Shown here: one piece after another, positions 40,396 through 47,004 of the stretch | Layout of the letters: every line of letters begins with the position of its first letter | Numbering within the stretch: position 1 is the stretch's first letter | Assembly: GCA_000739535.1 (NCBI GenBank) | Contig: DF820464.1 | Span: forward strand, 933,184 to 995,680 | Source: Candidatus Vecturithrix granuli | Lineage (GTDB): Bacteria > Moduliflexota > Moduliflexia > Moduliflexales > Moduliflexaceae | Direction: 5' to 3' | DNA: 62,497 nucleotides | Position numbers and translations under genes: made by a program | Notes under the pieces: generated by a model | Told to the model about the DNA's origin: nothing | Database searches by the model: none | What the model saw: the letters and a program-made list of their open reading frames with translations, nothing else

Positions 40396-41976
40396 ATGTA
40401 CCAAAAAAAAGCTCAGGAGTTTTTACAGATTGCTCCTCAATTCAATTTAGGCAAATTACTGACTGAAGCCCAACACCCTAAAACGCTCAATCTTTCCGTC
40501 TTAGCGCAGCAGGACCTGTTGCAGGCTCTGGACATTTTACACGAAATCGATCTGGATACGCTGGCGATTTTGCGCAAAAAACTGAATGAAGTGCTGGTCA
40601 TGGCGCAAGACATCAAGGAAACCCTTGAACAGGGTGGACGGATCTTCCTGGATGGCTGCGGAGCGACCGGTCGTTTATCACTGGCCCTGGAAACCCTCTG
40701 GCGTGAATTACATCCGGAACCTGAACTGCACGAACGGGTGATTGCGTTCATGGCCGGCGGCGATATTGCGTTGATTAAGGCGGTTGAGGAATTCGAAGAC
40801 CTGCCAGAGTATGGCGCACGGCAATTGATGGAACTTGGTTTCAGTACAAATGACTTGCTCATCAGCACGACCGAAGGCGGCGAGACTCCGTTTGTGATTG
40901 GCGCAACCGAGAAAGCCGCCGAAATCTCGGTGCGTGCACCCTATTTTCTCTACTGCAACCCTGATGAGATTTTAGCGGAGTGCGTCGAACGTTCCCGACG
41001 GGTGATTGACAATGAGCGCATTCGCAAACTGAATCTGACGGTTGGCCCTATGGCGATTTCCGGGTCAACCCGAATGCAGGCCACCACGATTCTGATGTTG
41101 GCCGTAGGACTTGCGTTGTTCCATTATGAAGAAGGGCAGAAGACCACGCCGACAGAATGGCGCAGCGGCGAGCATACGTCCCTGGCGAAAGAATTAAATG
41201 CGTTGTATCGCTTTTATGAACAATTGGATATTGCTTTTCTGCAAGCGTTTATCGAACGAGAAAGCGCGGTATATCAGCGCAAAGGCTATGTCTTTTACGA
41301 AGCAGATGAAGACTTTGCGATCAGCATTTTGACCGATACGACTGAACGCGCGCCAACGTTCAGTCTGTATCCCTTTGAAAATCTTCAGGATCGCGGCAAA
41401 GCCGTGTTCGCTCCGGCCTTGTGTTATCTTGTGCTTCCGAAAGCTCATACGGCTCAAGAAGCCTGGCGTGTATTGTTAGGCCGCGAACCTCGCGCCTTGA
41501 ACTGGAAAGGTCTGGAAAAGCGCGTCGGGGTGCAGCGCTTGTACGGTCACGATTTCAGCCGCAAGATTCTTGATTATCGCCGCGAATATCTGCCGCAGGC
41601 GGAACATGTCAGCTTTAAGATTCATAAAACCGGACAGGAGCTCACGCTCCAATGCGACGGAGTTTCGCACACCCTCCCATTGAATGGCCTGAGCCGCTTA
41701 GGGGAGCACATTGTGTTGAAAATGCTGTTGAATACCCATTCTACGCTGGTTATGGGACGCTTAGGCCGTTACGAAGGCAATTTAATGACCTATGTGAAAC
41801 CGAGCAACAACAAATTGATTGACCGCACGATTCGGTATGTGGATTTATTGTTGCAGCAGCGCGGGATCGAAAAATCCTATCAGGAGATTGCCTATGCCTG
41901 TTTTCAGGAAATGGAAACTATTCAACCGGACGAACCGATTGTTTTGCACACGTTAAACCGGCTGCTGCGGAAATGA
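40396..41976 (+). CDS. MurQ-like SIS-domain protein (N-acetylmuramic acid 6-phosphate etherase family), long form
   Basis: 526 residues, against about 300 for MurQ. The N-terminal half carries the SIS fold with GRIFLDGCGATGRLSLALETLWRE, FMAGGDIALIKAVEEFEDLPEYGARQL, STTEGGETPFVIGATEKA and GPMAISGSTRMQATTILMLAVGLAL; these correspond to the MurQ/GCKR signatures around the catalytic Glu and phosphate site. The C-terminal half (about 300-526) looks like a second, degenerate SIS unit as in GCKR-type tandem proteins. MurQ cleaves the lactyl ether of MurNAc-6-P. The context of sugar importers, kinase-RapZ and murA supports amino-sugar salvage. Start ATG 40396 lacks an obvious ribosome binding site. 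Confidence 0.8.
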   Translation: MYQKKAQEFLQIAPQFNLGKLLTEAQHPKTLNLSVLAQQDLLQALDILHEIDLDTLAILRKKLNEVLVMAQDIKETLEQGGRIFLDGCGATGRLSLALETLWRELHPEPELHERVIAFMAGGDIALIKAVEEFEDLPEYGARQLMELGFSTNDLLISTTEGGETPFVIGATEKAAEISVRAPYFLYCNPDEILAECVERSRRVIDNERIRKLNLTVGPMAISGSTRMQATTILMLAVGLALFHYEEGQKTTPTEWRSGEHTSLAKELNALYRFYEQLDIAFLQAFIERESAVYQRKGYVFYEADEDFAISILTDTTERAPTFSLYPFENLQDRGKAVFAPALCYLVLPKAHTAQEAWRVLLGREPRALNWKGLEKRVGVQRLYGHDFSRKILDYRREYLPQAEHVSFKIHKTGQELTLQCDGVSHTLPLNGLSRLGEHIVLKMLLNTHSTLVMGRLGRYEGNLMTYVKPSNNKLIDRTIRYVDLLLQQRGIEKSYQEIAYACFQEMETIQPDEPIVLHTLNRLLRK

Positions 41977-42050
41977 GACAACAACGGATTGAAGGAATCA
42001 ACGGATGGATGCCTTTCCTAATCCGTTGTTTCCTTTAATCCGTTGTTGTC
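41974..42050. repeat. Long imperfect palindrome
   Basis: GACAACAACGGATTGAAGGAA and TTCCTTTAATCCGTTGTTGTC arms, with an inner TCAACGGAT / ATCCGTTG pair. It begins in the stop codon of the MurQ-like gene. No other copy was noticed in the window. Confidence 0.7.
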
Positions 42051-42058
42051 TGCCCCCC

Positions 42059-42093
42059 AAAAAAACCGGGTTTCTTCAAGAAACCCGGTTTTT
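42059..42093 (+). terminator. Family D hairpin, terminator-like (copy 6)
   Basis: AAAAAAACCGGGTTTCTTC / AAGAAACCCGGTTTTT, perfectly paired and directly upstream of the third permease gene. Confidence 0.65.
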
Positions 42094-42105
42094 AGAGAGC
42101 ATGTT

Positions 42106-43008
42106 ATGAAAAATCGCGTCTCACGGTGGTTAAATAACGAGCAACACCTGGCATACAGCATTTTGATTCCAGGGTGCGCGCTGGTGCTGGTCTTTGCCTA
42201 TCTGCCGGCCATTCAATCTTTGCGCTTCAGTTTTCTGCGCTATAATATCAAAATGCCCGGGGCAGTCAAATTCATCGGCCTGGAGAATTATCAAAAAATT
42301 CTGGCAGACGCGGTTTTCTGGCAGACTGTCGGCCGCGTTATCTATTTTATGACTGTTGGCGGATTACTGGTCATGCTGCTGGCCTTAGGCATGGCTTTGG
42401 TGCTCAATCAAGAGTTTCCGGGACGCGCGCTGCTGCGAACGCTGGTCATTCTGCCCTGGGCGATTCCGCCGGTTGTGAACGGTTTTTTGTGGAAATGGAT
42501 TTTAAACGGTGATTATGGTGCGTTAAACGGCCTGTTGTATCAGCTTGGTCTTATTCAAGAGTATCAATTCTGGATGGCAAACGCCCTGGCCGCCCTGAGT
42601 TTTGCGGTCATGACCTTTGTGTGGCGCTATACGCCCTTTATCACAATCTTATTTCTGGGCGTGCTGCAATCCATTCCCGGCGAGCTGTATGAACAGGCAA
42701 CTGTGGATGGCGCGGGCGCGCTGCGGCGTTTCTGGTACATCACGCTGCCCATGCTCTCCAACGTGGGCGCGATAGCCATTATTCTTACGCTCATCGCCGC
42801 GTTTACCGTGTTTGACGATATTGTCACCCTGACCGGCTCGTACCCGACGTTTTACGACGCCACCAAAACTCCTATGATTTACAATTATGAAATGACCTTC
42901 GGCATGGGGCGTTTCGGTCGCGGCTCAGCCATGGCCTATTTAATCGGCTTACTGCTTTTTGCATTGACATTTTTCTATATTCGCATGAGTTTAAAAAAAG
43001 AGGATTAA
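42106..43008 (+). CDS. ABC sugar transporter permease, MalF/UgpA type (second system)
   Basis: 300 residues; ATG 42106 (MKNRVSRWLNNEQ) is chosen because the longer frame translates the family D hairpin. Six helices; SILIPGCALVLVFAYLPAIQSLRFSFLRYN at the start and the EAA loop GELYEQATVDGAGALRRFWYITLPMLSNV. With the permease at 43616 it would form a second CUT1 channel, probably used with the binding protein at 35854. The two permease genes are separated by a toxin-antitoxin pair. Confidence 0.92.
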   Translation: MKNRVSRWLNNEQHLAYSILIPGCALVLVFAYLPAIQSLRFSFLRYNIKMPGAVKFIGLENYQKILADAVFWQTVGRVIYFMTVGGLLVMLLALGMALVLNQEFPGRALLRTLVILPWAIPPVVNGFLWKWILNGDYGALNGLLYQLGLIQEYQFWMANALAALSFAVMTFVWRYTPFITILFLGVLQSIPGELYEQATVDGAGALRRFWYITLPMLSNVGAIAIILTLIAAFTVFDDIVTLTGSYPTFYDATKTPMIYNYEMTFGMGRFGRGSAMAYLIGLLLFALTFFYIRMSLKKED

Positions 43009-43131
43009 TTTCTGTTTGGAGGTTTTGAGTAACTACAAGGATTTTTTATAAGCAAGGATTTCCTGACTTTTGCCTGATAGTCGCGCTTTTTTTCAAACAA
43101 AAGTTCAAGAAATTTATTTGCACTTACTTGA

Positions 43132-43398
43132 ATGAAAAAAGCATTACCACTGACTGCTGTGATTGAGCGAGAAGGCGATGGATATGTGGCAACCTGCCAG
43201 GAGCTTGATGTCGTCAGCCAGGGAGAGACTATTGAAGAGGCTCGCATGAATTTAGTCGAAGCTGTCGAAGGTTTTTTAGAAGTGGCCTCTCCCTCAGAGA
43301 TTAAACGCCGATTAAAAAAGCAGATTTACATTATGCCCATTATGCCAGTGATGCCAGATCGTAAACATCTCCACAAGGCAGAGGTATCGCATGCCTAA
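43132..43398 (+). CDS. hicB: HicB-type antitoxin
   Basis: 88 residues with the partial RNase-H-like HicB fold: LTAVIEREGDGYVATCQELDVVSQGETIEEARMNLVEAVEGFLE. No DNA-binding C-terminal domain of the usual HTH or RHH kind is evident; instead there is a short basic tail. It neutralises HicA, encoded immediately downstream with an 8-base overlap. The hicB-hicA order is the reverse of the classical one but is common in small HicB families. The pair interrupts a sugar permease operon. No clear ribosome binding site. Confidence 0.88.
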   Translation: MKKALPLTAVIEREGDGYVATCQELDVVSQGETIEEARMNLVEAVEGFLEVASPSEIKRRLKKQIYIMPIMPVMPDRKHLHKAEVSHA

Positions 43399-43615
43399 AC
43401 TACGACGATTATCAGGGAAAGAGGTGTGCCAGATTTTGGCGACCCAGGGATTTGTGAAGGTCCGTCAAAAGGGTAGCCACATCATGATGCAAAAATCTGA
43501 AAAAGGTACAACCATTACTGTTCCGGTTCCCGACCACAACGAATTAAAAATAGGCACATTAAACGGAATTATTCGACAATCAGGCGTTTCACGTTCATTG
43601 TTTGAAACATTGTAA
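43391..43615 (+). CDS. hicA: HicA-type mRNA interferase toxin
   Basis: 74 residues with the dsRBD-like HicA fold: LSGKEVCQILATQGFVKVRQKGSHIMMQK holds the catalytic His (GSHIMM), then TITVPVPDHNELKIGTLNGIIRQSGVS. HicA cleaves mRNA and is held inactive by HicB. The start overlaps hicB; the stop TAA abuts the ATG of the permease at 43616 without a gap, so translation of the permease may be coupled to the toxin. Confidence 0.92.
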   Translation: MPKLRRLSGKEVCQILATQGFVKVRQKGSHIMMQKSEKGTTITVPVPDHNELKIGTLNGIIRQSGVSRSLFETL

Positions 43616-44488
43616 ATGAAAATAACAAAACTCAGTTACAAAGTCTTGTTTGGAGTTGCAGTATTGCTGATAGTGATTTGGACTCTTGTGCCGTTTTATT
43701 GGGTGTTGATTTCCGCCATCTCGCCGCGCGTGGAATTGTACGCCAAACCGCCGCATTGGATTCCTGAAAACCCAACTTTGAAGCCATTCTATACGGTGCT
43801 CGTGACCGGCGAAGGCTTTCGCGGCGGGGGCGGCGTGAGCGCGGCTGAACTGATTCGCAAGGGGTTGTATAATTCGCTGGTGATCGCAATCGTTACGACA
43901 ACGATGGTCATGGTGTTCAGTCCCATGCTGGGGTATGCCTTTTCGCGTTTACGTTTTCCGGGGCGCAATTTGTGGTTTATGCTGTTTATCGGAATTATCG
44001 CGCTGCCTTCCTGGCCGGTGCTGATCGGCTTATTCTCGCAATTCAGCTATCTGCGTTTGCTCGATACCAAAATCGGCCTGATTCTGCTCTCCTTCACCTT
44101 CCGCATCCCCTTTGAGACCTGGTTTATGAAAGGCTATTTTGAGGCTGTACCGCGCGAAGTCGAGGACGCCGCCTTAATTGACGGCTGCACGCATCTCGGC
44201 ACGCTGTTCCGCGTCAGCATCCCGATGGTCATGCCCGGCTTGATTGCGGTTTCGATTATCTCCTTTTTGTTCACCTGGAACATGTTCTCCGCACCGCTGG
44301 TGCTGACTTATACCCTCAAATCCAAACCCCTGACCGTCGCCATCACCGAATTTATCGGCCAATACTTTGTCCACTGGGATTTAATGTCAGCCGCCGCGAT
44401 CATCGCCATTATTCCGCCTGTGGTCGTTGTCCTGGTTTTTCAAAAATTTATCGTCAAGGGGCTTTCGGCCGGGGCTGTCAAGGCATAA
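43616..44488 (+). CDS. ABC sugar transporter permease, MalG/UgpE type (second system)
   Basis: 290 residues, six helices. LVPFYWVLISAISPRVELYAKPPHWIP is the typical region after helix 1, and the EAA loop reads REVEDAALIDGCTHLGTLFRVSIPMVMPGL; the C-terminus is KFIVKGLSAGAVKA. Partner of the permease at 42106. Its start codon directly follows the hicA stop; the original intergenic region was presumably displaced when hicBA inserted. Confidence 0.92.
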   Translation: MKITKLSYKVLFGVAVLLIVIWTLVPFYWVLISAISPRVELYAKPPHWIPENPTLKPFYTVLVTGEGFRGGGGVSAAELIRKGLYNSLVIAIVTTTMVMVFSPMLGYAFSRLRFPGRNLWFMLFIGIIALPSWPVLIGLFSQFSYLRLLDTKIGLILLSFTFRIPFETWFMKGYFEAVPREVEDAALIDGCTHLGTLFRVSIPMVMPGLIAVSIISFLFTWNMFSAPLVLTYTLKSKPLTVAITEFIGQYFVHWDLMSAAAIIAIIPPVVVVLVFQKFIVKGLSAGAVKA

Positions 44489-44501
44489 AGGAGGGAAACG
44501 T

Positions 44502-44648
44502 ATGACAAAAACACAAAAAGGGGTCGTCATGTTCGTAATGCTGCTTTCAAGCAGCCCGCTAAAGCAGGAACTACGAACACACGCGCCTCATGAAAATGTT
44601 ATTTACATGGGAGGAACTTATGGAACAACAAGGCAATTACAAAGCTGA
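44502..44648 (+). other. Short frame after the permease, disrupted by a family E repeat
   Basis: ATG 44502 has a strong AAGGAGGGAAACGT site 14 bases after the permease stop, as if a further operon gene began here (MTKTQKGVVM). From 44531 the frame reads the repeat GTTCGTAATGCTGC ... GGAACTACGAAC (44531-44578) and then runs out of frame into the aroE start. It looks like the first codons of a gene lost by repeat insertion or deletion; a chance small ORF cannot be excluded. Confidence 0.35.
44531..44578. repeat. Family E palindrome GTTCGTA...TACGAAC
   Basis: GTTCGTAATGCTGCTTTCAAG ... CTAAAGCAGGAACTACGAAC; outer arms GTTCGTA / TACGAAC and an inner GCTGCTTTCAAGCAGC hairpin. Related elements are at 46914-46965 and, degenerate, 29235-29287. 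Confidence 0.65.
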
Positions 44649-45480
44649 ACTGGTGGGCGTGTTTGGGTATCCGGTAGCTGAAAATCCGACAATTGTAATG
44701 CAAGAGGCTGCGTTTCAGGCCTGTCAGTTAAATTGGCGGTATCTGACGATTGAAGTGCTGCCAGAGGACTTAGAGGATGCAATGAAAGGATTGCGGGCGA
44801 TGAATATGCGCGGCATCAATTTGACGATTCCGCATAAAGTGGCGGTGCTCAAATATCTTGATCAGGTTGCTCCCGATGCGGCGCTGATGGGGGCGGTGAA
44901 TACGGTGCGGCGCGACGGAAAGCTCTTGATTGGAGAAAATACCGACGGCAAAGGGTTTTTGCGTTCACTGCGCGAAGATGCGCACGTCGATCCGGCCGGA
45001 AAACATGTGGTTGTGCTTGGGGCTGGCGGAGCCGCCCGGGCGATTACGGTAGAACTTGCTCTGGCCGGAGCCGGACAGATTACGGTTGTCAATCGGACGC
45101 GCGCCCGTGGTCAGGAATTAGTGGCTTTGTTAAACGACCGTACAGAAACAAACGCCCTATTTGTTGAATGGGATGTTGCCTATTGTATCCCTGAACATAC
45201 CGATATTCTCGTGAATGCAACCTCGATCGGGTTATTTCCGAATGTCGAAGCGAAACCGGAGATAGTGTATGAAAGCATCACAAAAGACATGATTGTGTGC
45301 GATGTGATTCCGAACCCTCCACACACGCCATTTTTGCAGGAGGCCGAGGCTCGCGGCGCAAGAGTGCTGGATGGATTGGGAATGCTGGTTTATCAGGGCG
45401 CGATCGGGTTTACGATGTGGACAGGCAGGGAAGCCCCTGTGGACGTGATGTATCAGGCTTTACAAAACGTGTTTAGTTAA
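44620..45480 (+). CDS. aroE: Shikimate dehydrogenase family protein
   Basis: An NADP-dependent dehydrogenase of the AroE family, 286 residues from ATG 44620, which follows GGGAGGAACTT; the ATG at 44590 is poorer. Substrate domain: LVGVFGYPVAENPTIVMQEAAF (GxPxxhSxSPxxHN region, with N-P-T in place of the usual S-P-x), MRGINLTIPHKVAVL with catalytic Lys, GAVNTV and IGENTDGKGFL. Cofactor loop: VLGAGGAARAITVELA and NRTRARG. The relaxed first motif means quinate/shikimate-like alternative substrates are possible. It lies at the end of the sugar transporter genes. Confidence 0.87.
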   Translation: MEQQGNYKAELVGVFGYPVAENPTIVMQEAAFQACQLNWRYLTIEVLPEDLEDAMKGLRAMNMRGINLTIPHKVAVLKYLDQVAPDAALMGAVNTVRRDGKLLIGENTDGKGFLRSLREDAHVDPAGKHVVVLGAGGAARAITVELALAGAGQITVVNRTRARGQELVALLNDRTETNALFVEWDVAYCIPEHTDILVNATSIGLFPNVEAKPEIVYESITKDMIVCDVIPNPPHTPFLQEAEARGARVLDGLGMLVYQGAIGFTMWTGREAPVDVMYQALQNVFS

Positions 45481-45534
45481 TATATCGTTAATATATCTAT
45501 GAGGATGAGAGGCATTTCAGAAATCTATCTGTCT

Positions 45535-45569
45535 CAAAAACCGAGTTTTTTGAAAAGACTCGGTTTTTC
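45535..45569 (+). terminator. Family D hairpin, terminator-like (copy 7)
   Basis: CAAAAACCGAGTTTTTTG / AAAAGACTCGGTTTTTCG, about 55 bases after the aroE stop. Confidence 0.65.
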
Positions 45570-45609
45570 GTCTGCACACGAATTTTTCTGAAATGATGAG
45601 AAAAAAATT

Positions 45610-46608
45610 ATGGATCCAGTTACACATCTTGCCGTAGGCGCTTTAGGCGGCCAGGCGTTACGTAAGCCGCTTCGCCGCGATAAGCACGTGCTGGTCTTTT
45701 GTCTGCTCGCAGCCTGGCTGCCGGATATTGATAATTTCATCGGGATTCTCGGACCGGAGTTTTATCTTATTCATCATCGTGGCTTAACCCATTCATTCTT
45801 GGGCGCAATATTGCTGGCCGCGCTCTTTGTGTGGATTTTTCGCTGGTTTGTCCCGTCTTTTTCGTTTATACGGGGATTTGTGCTTGTTTATCTTTTGATC
45901 GCACTCCATATTTTTCTTGATCTGATTACCTCCTATGGCACGCAAATCTTTTTTCCGTTCACTAACGCTCGTTATGCTGTCACAAGCGTGTTTATCATTG
46001 ACCCAATTTATACGCTCGTGATGCTCTTTTGCATGTACCGGTCGGCAAAATATCTAAAAACGCGCAAAACACTCGCGTTACTTGGTCTGGCCTGGGTGTT
46101 TATCTATCCGGCTTTTAATCTCGGGGTGCGCTATGGCCTGGAATATTATCTTGAACAGCGTTTCGTCCGGGAAGGCGTGGCTTTCAATGCATTCGATGTT
46201 TCGACGGACGTACTCTCGCCATTTTTCTGGAAAGTCATTGTTGACCAGGGCGATGCCTATCAACTGGGTGGAGTCAATGTGTTCAAATTACGCCAACCAT
46301 TGACGTTTACTCGCTATGAAAAAGCGGATAATAACCTGTTCCGAGAATTCGGACAAATTTCGTCGTTGTTTGCCACCTATCACTGGTTTTTTGATTTTCC
46401 GATCATGCGCACGGAACAGATTGAGAAGGAAACGCTGATTACCTTCGGCGATTTGCGTTTTGCCACTGCCGCGCCTTTTCTCCAACATCAGCGCAATAAC
46501 GATCAGCTTCCCTTTACGTTGACGATGGTGCTAGATGAACAGCAGAAGCCGGTGCGTTATCAATATCAGAGACGAGGCCGGGAGCAGGTTGTGCTGTTAA
46601 TTGAATAG
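45610..46608 (+). CDS. Membrane-bound metal-dependent hydrolase (YdjM/DUF457 family)
   Basis: 332 residues. N-terminal MDPVTHLAVGALGGQA and AAWLPDIDNF, then HHRGLTHSFLGAILLAALF, carry the His/Asp pattern of the YdjM (LexA-regulated) family of predicted membrane hydrolases. Four to five helices in residues 1-190, followed by a soluble C-terminal part (about 190-332) with FATYHWFFDFPIMRTEQ. Catalytic activity of the family is unproven; phospholipid hydrolysis has been suggested for relatives. Flanked on both sides by family D hairpins, so probably a single-gene unit. Confidence 0.85.
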   Translation: MDPVTHLAVGALGGQALRKPLRRDKHVLVFCLLAAWLPDIDNFIGILGPEFYLIHHRGLTHSFLGAILLAALFVWIFRWFVPSFSFIRGFVLVYLLIALHIFLDLITSYGTQIFFPFTNARYAVTSVFIIDPIYTLVMLFCMYRSAKYLKTRKTLALLGLAWVFIYPAFNLGVRYGLEYYLEQRFVREGVAFNAFDVSTDVLSPFFWKVIVDQGDAYQLGGVNVFKLRQPLTFTRYEKADNNLFREFGQISSLFATYHWFFDFPIMRTEQIEKETLITFGDLRFATAAPFLQHQRNNDQLPFTLTMVLDEQQKPVRYQYQRRGREQVVLLIE

Positions 46609-46617
46609 ATGGAATGC

Positions 46618-46650
46618 AAAACCGGGTTTTTTCAAAAGACTCGGTTTTTC
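46618..46650 (+). terminator. Family D hairpin, terminator-like (copy 8)
   Basis: AAACCGGGTTTTTTC / AAAAGACTCGGTTTTTC, ten bases after the hydrolase stop; two mismatches in the stem. Confidence 0.65.
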
Positions 46651-46732
46651 ATTATTGAGGACATTTTCCATCTATTTCAACTCTCTGATAATCTCTGATG
46701 AGAAAGATTTGACGAAATCCTGGTAATTTAAT

Positions 46733-46987
46733 ATGTTGTCTCATATTGTCAACGAACATTTCAAACAGATGAACAACTTGCATTCATGGTCAGCGATTCC
46801 CGCAAGTTTCGCATGTACCTGTGTTTGGTTGCTTGATGATCTTGAGAAATACACACAGATCGGGAAACAGGCGCAGCAGTTTATCGAATCGTACGCCGGC
46901 GCTGCTGATTACGGGTTCGTAGTCCCAGCTTCAGGAGGGAAACTCGTTAAAACGAGAACTACGAACTTGTCATTTGAATTTTGGTAG
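46733..46987 (+). other. Small hypothetical frame ending in a family E repeat
   Basis: 84 codons without recognisable motifs. The first 60 (MLSHIVNEHFKQMNNLHSW... DLEKYTQIGKQAQQFIESYAG) look protein-like and amphipathic; the rest translates the repeat at 46914-46965. It could be the 5' remnant of a gene cut by the repeat or a chance ORF. Confidence 0.3.
46914..46965. repeat. Family E palindrome (copy 2)
   Basis: GTTCGTAGTCCCAGCTTC ... ACTCGTTAAAACGAGAACTACGAAC; outer GTTCGTAGT / ACTACGAAC arms with an inner CTCGTTAAAACGAG hairpin. Confidence 0.65.
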
Positions 46988-47004
46988 AGCAATAGGTGGG
47001 AAAT

